Source: JAUHXS01 sp965213575 (GTDB lineage: Bacteria; Bacteroidota; Bacteroidia; Chitinophagales; JAUHXS01). From it: 64,000 bases of DNA. Shown piece after piece: positions 10,425-18,768 of this stretch. The notes beneath the pieces were generated by a model that saw only the letters and a program-made list of their open reading frames with translations, ran no database searches and had not been told where the DNA came from. Every line of letters begins with the position of its first letter. The first letter of the stretch is position 1. Made by a program: the position numbers and the translations under genes. The stretch covers positions 27,250 through 91,249 of the forward strand of contig CBDBZN010000022.1 in the NCBI GenBank assembly GCA_965213575.1, read 5' to 3'.

Positions 10425-11024
10425 ATGACAGCAGTAGATATAAATATGGATCATATGGAAAATGGTGAAAGTCCTAATAGAAAATTACATCGGCATAAGC
10501 TGATGCTATGGATCTTTATGGGAAGCATCACCATGATGTTCGCTGCACTGACGAGTGCTTTTTTAGTTAAAAAAGCTCATGGTAATTGGATGTCTTTCCA
10601 AATTCCTGAACCTTTTTTATATAGTACAATTATTATAATCATCACAAGTATTACCTTAATATTTGCACTTTCAGCGGCTAAAAAGGCTAATAAAGAAGCG
10701 TATTTAACCCTTATGACAGCTACGATAGTTGGTGGAATATCTTTTTTGATATTTCAATTTTTAGGTTATCATGCATTGATAAATAATAACATATTTTTAT
10801 CTGACCCACTAACTGCGGCTGGATCATTTTTATATGTCATCTCATTGGCTCATGCAGCGCATTTAATAGGAGGCATTGCTTTTTTAATCATTATGTTATT
10901 TAAAGGAATTTTATCTGATAAAATTTTTAAAGATCCTTTAGGAGTTGAGTTAACTGCTAATTACTGGCATTTTGTCGGTATTTTATGGGTTTATTTATAT
11001 GTATTTTTTTCAATTAACTACTAA
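10425..11024 (+). CDS. Cytochrome c oxidase subunit III (first copy)
   Basis: This 199-residue protein is a short subunit III of the heme-copper oxidase with five hydrophobic segments. Typical pieces are HRHKLMLWIFMGSITMMF at the start of helix 1, SLAHAAHLIGGIAFL in the middle and NYWHFVGILWVYLYVFF at the end. It lies three bases after ctaB and is followed by a second, longer subunit III gene. Tandem subunit III genes are common in Bacteroidota act-cox operons. Which of the two is the structural partner of subunit I cannot be told from sequence. Confidence 0.88.
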   Translation: MTAVDINMDHMENGESPNRKLHRHKLMLWIFMGSITMMFAALTSAFLVKKAHGNWMSFQIPEPFLYSTIIIIITSITLIFALSAAKKANKEAYLTLMTATIVGGISFLIFQFLGYHALINNNIFLSDPLTAAGSFLYVISLAHAAHLIGGIAFLIIMLFKGILSDKIFKDPLGVELTANYWHFVGILWVYLYVFFSINY

Positions 11025-11035
11025 ACAGTTTATTG

Positions 11036-11746
11036 ATGTCAGAAGCAATAGCACAAAAAGTAAGTAATATTTGGGGAGGGGGAAATCGCCCATTTGGCGT
11101 AAGATATGGAAAAATGATGATGTGGTTTTTCCTCATGTCAGATACGTTTACTTTTGCCACTTTATTGATTGTATATGGAACACTTAGATTTAGTTCTGAA
11201 ATATGGCCTGAGCCATTAGATGTTTTTAACACCGTTCCAGGCTTACATGGGAATAATTACCCATTAGTGTTTGTAACGATCATGACTTTTATCTTAATTG
11301 TGAGTAGTGTTACTATGGTTTTGGCGGTTTATGAAGGCCATCATGGAAATAGAAAAGGTGTTATTAAATGGATGGCTTTAACAATTATTGGTGGTGCTGC
11401 TTTCCTTGGCTGCCAAGCATTAGAGTGGGCGCATTTAATTCATGAGGGGCTATCACTAAATTTTAATCCTTTTGGCCCTAATGGATTAGTAACTAAAGAG
11501 GCAGTATTAGCAGGGACAGCTGTTGCAGGGCCTGTTCATTTCGGACAGTTATTCTTTTTTATAACGGGCTTTCACGGAACACACGTTCTTTCAGGTGTAA
11601 TTATTAATATTATTATTTTAACCAATACTGTTTATGGGGTATATGAAAAGGCGGGAGATTATGAAATGATTGAAAAGGTTGGATTGTATTGGCACTTTGT
11701 TGACTTAGTTTGGGTATTTGTATTTCTATTATTTTACTTAATATAG
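11036..11746 (+). CDS. ctaE: Cytochrome c oxidase subunit III (second copy)
   Basis: This 236-residue subunit III has the classical helix motifs GKMMMWFFLMSDTFTFATLL, HFGQLFFFITGFHGTHVLSG and GLYWHFVDLVWVFVFLLFYL, with the conserved His/Glu residues of the lipid-binding V-shaped cleft. The ATG at 11036 is used; a TTG directly before it at 11033 would add one residue. It follows the first subunit III after 11 bases and precedes subunit IV. Confidence 0.93.
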   Translation: MSEAIAQKVSNIWGGGNRPFGVRYGKMMMWFFLMSDTFTFATLLIVYGTLRFSSEIWPEPLDVFNTVPGLHGNNYPLVFVTIMTFILIVSSVTMVLAVYEGHHGNRKGVIKWMALTIIGGAAFLGCQALEWAHLIHEGLSLNFNPFGPNGLVTKEAVLAGTAVAGPVHFGQLFFFITGFHGTHVLSGVIINIIILTNTVYGVYEKAGDYEMIEKVGLYWHFVDLVWVFVFLLFYLI

Positions 11747-11777
11747 TCAGATTTATTAAAGCTTAAAATATATTATC

Positions 11778-12108
11778 ATGACAGCACATGAAAGCGGCAT
11801 AACCAAGCAAATTATCATGAAAACATTGGTGATTTTATCGGTGATCACTATTGGAGAGATAGGTGTTGCATTAATTATTGGAGCATATTTCCCTTCTTTT
11901 CCGAGATGGTTACTAAATACGTTTTTCATTGCATTGAGTTTATTAAAAGCTTTCTATATTACTGCAGAGTTCATGCACATGAAGTAATGAAAGAAAAAAT
12001 TTCGTTTTTTGGACATTGATTACTTTAGTACTTTTAGTATGGTTTATCATTGCTATGCTATATGAAGGTAATTCTTGGCTGATAAACAACAGTGCATGGG
12101 GTGCTTAA
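11778..12108 (+). CDS. ctaF: Cytochrome c oxidase subunit IV, with one +1 frameshift
   Basis: This is the small prokaryotic COX4-type subunit. In the given sequence it stops after 69 residues at 11985-11987. Removing one A at 11986-11987 turns the stop into a Tyr codon and continues as KYERKNFVFWTLITLVLLVW up to a stop at 12106. That gives 109 residues and three membrane helices, the normal size for the family. The extension ends with LYEGNSWLINNSAWGA, typical of Bacteroidota homologues. The break sits in a run of only two A. Confidence 0.85.
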
Positions 12109-12118
12109 ATAGGCCCGA

Positions 12119-12784
12119 ATGAGTAATAAAATTAAACAAGTATTACTGTTTTCTTTAATTTTTGGTGTTCCCATCTTATTGTTTTTTCTTCTCAGGTCAG
12201 GGCAAGATCAGGTTTTGATGTTGAAAAAATTTCATCCCAGAGTAAATGATTCGGGAGATACCATTTATCATAAAATTTCTGATTTTATGCTAATAGACCA
12301 GAAAGGCAACGAATTTAATAGCGTTGAATTAGATGGAAAAATTTATGTTGCAAATTTCTTTTTTACCCGTTGTCCGGGAATTTGTCCGAAAATGATGAAT
12401 AACTTAAAAACTTATCAGAGGGCAATTACAGAAATGGGAGATGTTAAAATGATCTCTATAACAATTGATCCTAAAAATGACTCGGTAGAAGTATTAAATA
12501 ATTATGCCGAAAAATATCAAATTGAGTACCCGAGGTGGAAACTTTTGACGGGCGATAAAGACAATATTTATAAGCAAGCGAAAGAGAATTTTATCATCAG
12601 TGTGGCTGAAGGAGAAGGCAATGCAGTTGAAGATTTTACCCACAGTGAAAGAGTGATGCTGATTGATAAAGAAGGAGTTATAAGAGGTTATTACATGAGT
12701 ACAGATGCTCAGGAAATTGACCGATTGATCATCGAAACACGTTTGTTATTGAAGTCTTACAGATTAAGAAACAAAAATTTGTGA
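12119..12784 (+). CDS. Sco/SenC family copper chaperone
   Basis: This 221-residue membrane-anchored thioredoxin-fold protein delivers copper to the CuA site of subunit II. An N-terminal hydrophobic segment (about residues 7-26) is followed by the Cu-binding motif FTRCPGICPKM and, downstream, the conserved His in DFTHSERVMLID. It sits ten bases after subunit IV, and its stop overlaps the GTG start of the next gene, so the assembly factors appear to be co-translated with the oxidase. Confidence 0.93.
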   Translation: MSNKIKQVLLFSLIFGVPILLFFLLRSGQDQVLMLKKFHPRVNDSGDTIYHKISDFMLIDQKGNEFNSVELDGKIYVANFFFTRCPGICPKMMNNLKTYQRAITEMGDVKMISITIDPKNDSVEVLNNYAEKYQIEYPRWKLLTGDKDNIYKQAKENFIISVAEGEGNAVEDFTHSERVMLIDKEGVIRGYYMSTDAQEIDRLIIETRLLLKSYRLRNKNL

Positions 12785-13302
12785 AAAGCCTGTTTAATAA
12801 AACCAGTATTATCATTGTTTCTATTTTTATTCCTTTAGCTGTAATATTACTTTATTTAGTGCCCGGATTAAATATTGATCAGCATGAATGGATAAAAGAA
12901 CTACCTAAATTTAACGCTTCTTTAAATGCAATTACTACAATAGTATTACTTGCCGGCTTATGGGCTGCCCTTTCTAAAAGAATTTTTACCCACCGTATAT
13001 TAATGCTTACAGCAGTACTCATTTCCATTGTATTTTTAATATCCTATATTATATATCATGGCGCTACCGAGCCCACTATTTACGGTGGCAAAGGATTGTT
13101 AAAAATTATTTATTACTATTTTCTGATTACCCATATAGTCTTAGCTATAGCTGTGGTCCCCTTTGTTCTATTAAGTTTATATCAAGCTTTTAATGCTAAT
13201 TTTTTAAAACATAGAAAAATTGCCCGCTGGACATTTCCTATTTGGCTATATGTAACCACTACTGGTGTAATTGTATATCTTATGCTCGCTCCTTATTATT
13301 AA
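12781..13302 (+). CDS. DUF420 membrane protein (CtaM-like oxidase assembly factor)
   Basis: This 173-residue protein has five hydrophobic segments and conserved His residues (FTHRILML, YIIYHGATEPT, YFLITHIVLA, FLKHRKIARWTFP) typical of DUF420. A Firmicutes member, CtaM, is required for maturation of aa3-type oxidases, and the location at the end of the cox operon fits that role. It starts with GTG at 12781, overlapping the sco stop in GTGA. Function in this organism is inferred from family and position. Confidence 0.85.
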   Translation: MKSLFNKTSIIIVSIFIPLAVILLYLVPGLNIDQHEWIKELPKFNASLNAITTIVLLAGLWAALSKRIFTHRILMLTAVLISIVFLISYIIYHGATEPTIYGGKGLLKIIYYYFLITHIVLAIAVVPFVLLSLYQAFNANFLKHRKIARWTFPIWLYVTTTGVIVYLMLAPYY

Positions 13303-13317
13303 TTTAATTACATTTTT

Positions 13318-13349
13318 TTTGTAACACTTTTTTTGTAACGATATTTTTG
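13318..13349 (+). promoter_or_regulatory. Bacteroidota-type promoter built from T-rich repeats
   Basis: TTTG at 13318-13321 and TATTTTTG at 13342-13349 are separated by 20 bases, matching the Bacteroidota sigma consensus TTTG / TAnnTTTG. The expected start of transcription is near 13356, 20 bases before the ATPase gene at 13376. The promoter elements are part of a tandem repeat. Confidence 0.5.
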
Positions 13350-13366
13350 TAACACTTTTTTTGTAA
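13321..13366 (+). repeat. Direct repeat, 28-base period, in the ATPase leader
   Basis: The 18-base string GTAACACTTTTTTTGTAA occurs at 13321-13338 and again at 13349-13366. Shorter TTTTTGTAA copies lie just outside and between. The repeat spans the predicted promoter and transcription start of the downstream ATPase gene and ends ten bases before its ATG. Confidence 0.8.
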
Positions 13367-13375
13367 TTTTACAAA

Positions 13376-14497
13376 ATGAAGAATCCTTTTTTAATTAAGA
13401 CGTACCATTCTCCAAAATATTTTTGTGATAGAAAGGAGGAAACTCAAGCATTATCTGACGCCATTACTAATGGCCGAAATGTGACTTTGTTTGCTTTGAG
13501 GAGATTAGGTAAAACAGGATTAATTCATCATGTATTTAATAAACTAAGAAAAGATAACTGGGAGTGTTATTATGTAGATATCATGTTTTGTAATAACATT
13601 AAGCAATTGGCCAATAAGATGACGATTGAGATATTGCAGAAGCTACACGACAGCCCTATGAGTATTATAGAAAAAGCCTCAAAAGTATTAAAGCATTTAA
13701 GAGCCAACGTAGTTTTTGATCAAATAACAGGAATGCCGCAATTAGAACTTGGAATAGGTGATGAGAAAATGGCAGAAAATACGCTGGAAAGCCTTTTCGA
13801 TTACATAGATGAGTATAGCCGGAAAAAAAAGAAAGTTGTAATTGCGATAGATGAGTTTCAGCAAATAATTAATTTCCCCGAAAAAAATGTAGAAGCACTT
13901 TTAAGGTCAAAAATCCAACATATGTCCAATACACAATTTATATTTTCAGGAAGCCAACAGCAAATGCTTTCCGCAATGTTTGGTAATGTTAAGCGTCCGT
14001 TTTATAGAAGTACTGAAATGATGAATTTAAAACATATTCCTAAAGAAGCATATAAGAAATTTATTAAAAGAAATTTTAAAAATGGAGGATATAGTATTGA
14101 TAATTATGTAATAGATCAGATATTTAATGAAACTAGACTGCACACCTATTACGTCCAATATGTATGCAATAAGCTGTATAATTTAGAAAAAAATATAACT
14201 GAACAAGATGTTGTAATGGTACTTAAAGACATCATCTTAGAACAAGAATCGATTTTTTATAATTATAGAAATTTACTAACAGAAGAGGAATGGAAATTAT
14301 TGAAAGCTGTAGCAGTAGAAGGTGGCGTAGCACATCCTATGAGTAGAGACTTTTTGCACATTCACGAATTAAGTGGCGCAAGCACTGTAAGAGCTTGCCT
14401 TGAGAGGCTAAAGCGAGATGAGTTTATTTATCACGAAGAAGGAAAATATTATGTATATGATGTGTTTTTTGATAAGTTTCTTAAACAACAGAATTAA
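13376..14497 (+). CDS. AAA-type ATPase of the ATPase_2 (COG1672) family
   Basis: This 373-residue protein is a predicted STAND/AAA ATPase common in Bacteroidota and archaea. The N-terminus NPFLIKTYHSPKYFCDRKEE is family-typical. The P-loop is ALRRLGKTGL at about residues 39-48 and the Walker B is VVIAIDEFQQ at about 152-162. The sensor-like string FIFSGSQQQML follows, and a C-terminal winged-helix-like region (about 300-373) ends the protein. Cellular role is unknown for the family; suggestions range from regulation to mobile-element defence. It is a single gene with its own repeat-built promoter, between the cox operon and the heme operon, and does not look horizontally acquired by codon use. 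Confidence 0.8.
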   Translation: MKNPFLIKTYHSPKYFCDRKEETQALSDAITNGRNVTLFALRRLGKTGLIHHVFNKLRKDNWECYYVDIMFCNNIKQLANKMTIEILQKLHDSPMSIIEKASKVLKHLRANVVFDQITGMPQLELGIGDEKMAENTLESLFDYIDEYSRKKKKVVIAIDEFQQIINFPEKNVEALLRSKIQHMSNTQFIFSGSQQQMLSAMFGNVKRPFYRSTEMMNLKHIPKEAYKKFIKRNFKNGGYSIDNYVIDQIFNETRLHTYYVQYVCNKLYNLEKNITEQDVVMVLKDIILEQESIFYNYRNLLTEEEWKLLKAVAVEGGVAHPMSRDFLHIHELSGASTVRACLERLKRDEFIYHEEGKYYVYDVFFDKFLKQQN

Positions 14498-14517
14498 TAA
14501 CACATAATATTTTGCAT

Positions 14518-15045
14518 ATGATAATTGCTGATATTAAAGTTCCCAAGTCTCAAAATTATTATATTTTAATTTTAGCAATAATTCTAATTATAGGAGGTTT
14601 AGCAGGAACTCTGTTCCAAAATAACTTTCCCGATATCAATGTATCTATTTTGCTCATGCCTTGTGTAGTTGGATTTGTTACACTCTATGGGATAGCTATT
14701 TTATGGCCTTTAAAATTTATAGGTCTGGTTAGTTTCCAAAATGGGCAATTGATTATTTCGAAATATAAAAAAGAAGAAAAAAGTCAATTGAAAGATATTA
14801 TAAAGATAGAACTACAAATAGTAGGATATTATGGACAATTAAGACCTCGCAGAAGTGCAACACGAGCAATTGCTGCTTTCGAGCATGGATATAGTAATAA
14901 ATTAATCATTATAAACGAAAATAATCATATGGTAAGTACTAAGTTTTATCTGCATACAAAGACTAATATGAATACAGTTAAAAATTTCTTTAGAGATCAA
15001 TGTTCGATTTACACTATAGAATTTATTGTTACCGGCATTAGGTAA
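14518..15045 (+). CDS. Hypothetical membrane protein
   Basis: I do not recognise this 175-residue protein. The ATG at 14518 is preferred over an upstream TTG at 14512. It has two hydrophobic segments (about residues 12-32 and 42-68), then a soluble domain with QNGQLIISKYKKEEKSQLKD and an Arg-rich patch RPRRSATRAIAAF. The layout of two N-terminal helices and a PH-like beta-rich soluble part is common in small bacterial membrane proteins of unknown function. It follows the ATPase by 20 bases and may share its transcript. Confidence 0.6.
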   Translation: MIIADIKVPKSQNYYILILAIILIIGGLAGTLFQNNFPDINVSILLMPCVVGFVTLYGIAILWPLKFIGLVSFQNGQLIISKYKKEEKSQLKDIIKIELQIVGYYGQLRPRRSATRAIAAFEHGYSNKLIIINENNHMVSTKFYLHTKTNMNTVKNFFRDQCSIYTIEFIVTGIR

Positions 15046-15170
15046 TTATTTAATCTTCCAATTTTCAAATCTTCCAATCTGCAATTCGCTTTGTCATGAA
15101 TTTGTAAAAACTACCATAAATGTGGTAGAGAGTTTTATGAAACAACGATTAATGCCGATCTTTATGCCGC

Positions 15171-16412
15171 ATGAAGCACATCTTTGGCATTGAATTAAAT
15201 CATCAAAATGCTCCTCTAAAAATAAGGGAGCGGGCAGCATTAGATAATGATCAAGTTAAAGCAGCGCTACATCTGCTTAAAAAACAATTATCGGAAGTTG
15301 TAATTATAGCTACTTGTAATCGATTATCAGTATACGCATATGCTGAAAAAGAAGATATTATTATCGATTGGTTTAATCAATTTGGAGAATTGCAAAATTA
15401 CCTCTCTGTTTATAAAAATGAGATTGCATTCAAAAAACTTTTTGCTACTGCAGCCGGGATTGAGTCTCAGGCCATAGGAGAACATCAAATATTAGGACAG
15501 ATACGCCAAGCGTACCTATTAGCACAAAAAGAAGATGCTACCGGAGCAATATTTAATGGATTGTTTAGGACCGCTATTCATGTAGGCAAAAGAGTACGTG
15601 GAGAAACTTCTATCGGGCAATATTCTACTTCTTTAGCTGCTGTTTCCTATGATTTAATGAAAGATAAATACAAAGATTTATCTACAATTAATATTATGGT
15701 CATTGGAACAGGTGACATTGCACAACTACTGCTTAAGATGATTGGCAAAGGCGAAGTTGGAAAGTTATTTATTGCAAGTAGAGACGAAGTTAGGGCTAAA
15801 GAAACAGCGGAAAGTTGGAATGCTATTCCAATAAGTTATGAGCAAATAAATGATACATTACCCAACGTTGATGTAGTATTCGGAGGTGCAGGAGTCAATA
15901 CACAAGTTTTAGAATACCATGCTGTACATGATGTGGTTAAAAAAGATTTGCTTTTAATAGATTTAGGGTTGCCCAGAAACTTTGATAATAAATTAAAAGA
16001 GGTCGAAAAGATTACCTTATATGATTTAGATGATATTAAATTTTACACCCAAGAAAGCTTTCAAAAACGAATGAGCGAAATTCCCAAAGCGGAAACTATC
16101 ATTCACGATGAACTCGAAGAATTCCTAATTTGGCTAAATATTAGAAAAAATGCCAGTCCACTCATATCATCTTATTGGCAACAGCTAGAAGACATTAAAG
16201 AAGAAGAATTGAAATGGGCATTGCCTAAGTTGGGAGAAATAGATAAACAGCAAACGAAGACGGTCAAAAGGTTAGTCCATCGTATCATTAGAAAAATATC
16301 TAAACAACCCATTGAACAAATGAGGCATTATGCCCAATACAATGCACCACACGAGCATCCCTCAGAAACCATTCGAAAAGTTTTTGATATTAAAGATACA
16401 GAGCAGCAGTGA
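15171..16412 (+). CDS. hemA: Glutamyl-tRNA reductase
   Basis: HemA reduces glutamyl-tRNA to glutamate-1-semialdehyde, the first step of C5-pathway heme synthesis. The catalytic Cys is in the string IATCNRLSVYA at about residues 44-54. The strings SQAIGEHQILGQIRQAY and the NADPH-binding VIGTGDIAQL are clear, and the length (413) is normal. It opens a compact operon with hemC and hemD. A weak hairpin (CTACCA/TGGTAG, about 15110-15130) and repeat-like intergenic words precede it. Confidence 0.95.
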   Translation: MKHIFGIELNHQNAPLKIRERAALDNDQVKAALHLLKKQLSEVVIIATCNRLSVYAYAEKEDIIIDWFNQFGELQNYLSVYKNEIAFKKLFATAAGIESQAIGEHQILGQIRQAYLLAQKEDATGAIFNGLFRTAIHVGKRVRGETSIGQYSTSLAAVSYDLMKDKYKDLSTINIMVIGTGDIAQLLLKMIGKGEVGKLFIASRDEVRAKETAESWNAIPISYEQINDTLPNVDVVFGGAGVNTQVLEYHAVHDVVKKDLLLIDLGLPRNFDNKLKEVEKITLYDLDDIKFYTQESFQKRMSEIPKAETIIHDELEEFLIWLNIRKNASPLISSYWQQLEDIKEEELKWALPKLGEIDKQQTKTVKRLVHRIIRKISKQPIEQMRHYAQYNAPHEHPSETIRKVFDIKDTEQQ

Positions 16413-16413
16413 G

Positions 16414-17301
16414 ATGAGTGATAGGAAAATAATTGTCGGTACTAGAGGCAGCAAGCTTGCTTTAACACAAACAAATTTAATTTTAGACGAAATTAAGGAG
16501 CTTAATTCCGAGTATAAATTTGATATAAGGGTCATTAAAACTAAGGGTGATGCCGGACAAGTAAATCACACAGGTGCTTTTGTTAAAGAAATTGAATGGG
16601 CACTACTACAAGGCCAAATAGATATCGCTGTGCATAGCTTGAAAGATATGCCTACGGAAGAGCCTAAAGGACTCAAAGTAGCTGCCATTACTAAACGAGA
16701 AGATGTAAGAGACGTATTAATATCTTCTGAAAATATTCCTTTTATAGATTTGCCACCAAACGCTGTAGTCGGGACAGGCAGTCCTCGCCGTCTTGCTCAA
16801 TTAAAAGCACTTCGGAGTGATATTGAATTTAAATATATACAAGGAAATGTAGATTCTCGGATTCAAAAAATGCGAAACGGTAAATATGATGCCATTGTTT
16901 TGGCTGCAGCGGGATTAGTTCGTTTGGATATGAAAGAAGTTATTACAGAATATTTTGATTTAAAAAAAGTTATTTCGGCAGTGGGACAGGGTGCTTTGGC
17001 TATTCAGGTGAGAAGTGATGATGAAGAAGTGATCGAAATTGTGAAAAAAGTTGATCATCAATCTACTAGAATAGCGGTAGAAGCAGAAAGATTATTATTG
17101 AAACAATTAGGTGGAGGGTGCAGAGTACCTATTGCTGCTTATGCCACAGTTAAAGATAACATTATTAATATAGATGGTATTTTTGCTAATGAAAATTGTA
17201 CACGTATAGCCAGCAGTTCAGTAAGTGGTAAAGTGCAAAATCACTTAGAGATTGCAATGAAGCTGGCTAAACAACTTCAAAAAGATCAAGAAGCTTTATA
17301 A
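16414..17301 (+). CDS. hemC: Hydroxymethylbilane synthase (porphobilinogen deaminase)
   Basis: HemC condenses four porphobilinogen units into hydroxymethylbilane. The ATG at 16414, one base after the hemA stop, gives a 295-residue protein beginning just before IVGTRGSKLALTQTN. The dipyrromethane cofactor cysteine is in LGGGCRVPIAAYA. Other conserved stretches are HSLKDMPTE and VGTGSPRRLAQL with the substrate-binding Arg residues. An in-frame ATG at 16330 lies inside hemA and is rejected. Confidence 0.95.
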   Translation: MSDRKIIVGTRGSKLALTQTNLILDEIKELNSEYKFDIRVIKTKGDAGQVNHTGAFVKEIEWALLQGQIDIAVHSLKDMPTEEPKGLKVAAITKREDVRDVLISSENIPFIDLPPNAVVGTGSPRRLAQLKALRSDIEFKYIQGNVDSRIQKMRNGKYDAIVLAAAGLVRLDMKEVITEYFDLKKVISAVGQGALAIQVRSDDEEVIEIVKKVDHQSTRIAVEAERLLLKQLGGGCRVPIAAYATVKDNIINIDGIFANENCTRIASSSVSGKVQNHLEIAMKLAKQLQKDQEAL

Positions 17302-18081
17302 ATGTTGAATGGCAAAAAAATATTAGTTACACGTCCTGCCGCACAAGCAAAGGCTCTTATCGAACAACTGGAATCTAAAAATGCAAAGGTAATATGCATT
17401 CCTACTATAGCTATTGAGCCTATTACTGATTATACCGAAATTGATCGAAAAATTAGTGAGTTGAGCAATTATGACTGGCTAATATTTACAAGTGCAAACG
17501 GTGTATTTTATTTTTTCCAAAGATTGCAATATCTAGATGGAGCAATTACTGATACTAAAATTGCGGTAGTTGGTGAAAAGACCGCTAAAAAAGTGCAACA
17601 ATTTGGCTATAAGGTAGATGCTATGCCTGAAAAATATGTCGCAGAAAATATTTTAGAGGAGCTAGGGGAAGTGAAAAATAAAAAAATATTAATGCCTGTT
17701 GGAAATATCGCCAGACAAGAACTTCAAACACTTTTGAGAAAAAATAATGCTCAGATTGACGAGTTGGTGATGTATAATACAGTTAACAAAAAGCTAACTC
17801 AAGAAGAAAGAAAGTCAATTTTTGAATCAGGAATTGATTATCTCACTTTCATGAGTCCATCGGCGGCATTGAGTTTTGCGACTTCCATAGGAGAAGAAAA
17901 TATGAATCAAATAAACGCTCAGGTAGTTTGTATTGGGCCCAAAACAGCGGAAGGAGTAAAAGATTTAGGTTTTAAAAATATTCTAATTGCAGAAAAACAT
18001 ACAACTGAAGGAATTGTAAAAACAATAACTAACCACTTATCCTCAAATCATAAATCGAAAATCGTAAATCAAAAATTGTAA
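17302..18081 (+). CDS. hemD: Uroporphyrinogen-III synthase
   Basis: HemD closes and inverts ring D of hydroxymethylbilane. The 259-residue protein has the bilobed family layout, with KILVTRPAAQAKALIEQLE at the start, WLIFTSANGVFYFF, and TFMSPSAALSFATSI plus CIGPKTAEGVKDLGF in the second lobe. It starts directly after the hemC stop. The last dozen residues (SSNHKSKIVNQKL) are encoded by repetitive AAATC/AAAATC words that resemble intergenic spacer sequence, so the true end of the conserved domain is near residue 246. Confidence 0.9.
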   Translation: MLNGKKILVTRPAAQAKALIEQLESKNAKVICIPTIAIEPITDYTEIDRKISELSNYDWLIFTSANGVFYFFQRLQYLDGAITDTKIAVVGEKTAKKVQQFGYKVDAMPEKYVAENILEELGEVKNKKILMPVGNIARQELQTLLRKNNAQIDELVMYNTVNKKLTQEERKSIFESGIDYLTFMSPSAALSFATSIGEENMNQINAQVVCIGPKTAEGVKDLGFKNILIAEKHTTEGIVKTITNHLSSNHKSKIVNQKL

Positions 18082-18083
18082 AC

Positions 18084-18767
18084 ATGGATCAAAGAATTAT
18101 AACATCATATACAACATTCAAATTCAAAGACAATTTTTGGACACTAGATAGTAGCAAGCGAAAAGAGATTATTGAAAATTTACATCAAGCCATTACCAGT
18201 CATATAGAAATGAGTTCTTTTTATCAAGTCTTTCCTGCTCGAATGGAATATGATTTTTTTGTGTGGACAACTGAAAAATGTGAAACTTTAGAAAAGCCTA
18301 ATCAATATTTTGAAAGATATGCTAAGTTATTAACGCCTTTTAGACAATACATAGATACACCAAACATCCTATGTGGAATAACGAAACCAACTATATATTC
18401 TCGTTCAAAGAGTAAACAAGAAATTGATCCGTTTGAGGGTGAACGTAGTAATTACTTTGTAATTTATCCTTTTGCAAAAACGACTGCTTGGTACTTAAAA
18501 AGCAGAGAAGAGCGGCAACAAATGATGAATGGCCATATTAAAATTGGTAAAAACTATTCAGCAATTAAGCAACTATTGTTATACTCATTCGGTATTCAAG
18601 ATCAAGAGTTTATAGTAGCCTACGAAATGGAAGATTTGCCGATGTTTTCTGATTTAGTCCAAGAATTACGATCTACCGAAGCAAGAGATTATACTTTGTT
18701 AGATACACCAATTATTACCGGCACATTAAGGTCGGTTGAGCAATTATCGGATATTTTCGGAGCTTAA
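18084..18767 (+). CDS. Chlorite dismutase family protein, HemQ-like (possible coproheme decarboxylase)
   Basis: This 227-residue heme-binding protein belongs to the chlorite dismutase/HemQ superfamily. HemQ (ChdC) decarboxylates coproheme to protoheme in the coproporphyrin-dependent pathway. The string VIYPFAKTTAWYLKSREERQ contains Y128 and K132, with the spacing of the catalytic Tyr and Lys of Firmicutes HemQ. H151 in NGHIKIGKNY fits the proximal heme ligand. The distal-side residue region KQLLLYSFGIQDQEF lacks the Arg of true chlorite dismutases. It lies two bases after hemD and before hemL, which strongly suggests a role in heme synthesis. The reaction itself is inferred. Confidence 0.8.
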   Translation: MDQRIITSYTTFKFKDNFWTLDSSKRKEIIENLHQAITSHIEMSSFYQVFPARMEYDFFVWTTEKCETLEKPNQYFERYAKLLTPFRQYIDTPNILCGITKPTIYSRSKSKQEIDPFEGERSNYFVIYPFAKTTAWYLKSREERQQMMNGHIKIGKNYSAIKQLLLYSFGIQDQEFIVAYEMEDLPMFSDLVQELRSTEARDYTLLDTPIITGTLRSVEQLSDIFGA

Positions 18768-18768
18768 T

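Noticed and set aside
13376..14497. Part of a defence island or mobile element
   Set aside because: No toxin, nuclease, integrase or restriction genes are near the ATPase, and both flanks are housekeeping operons.
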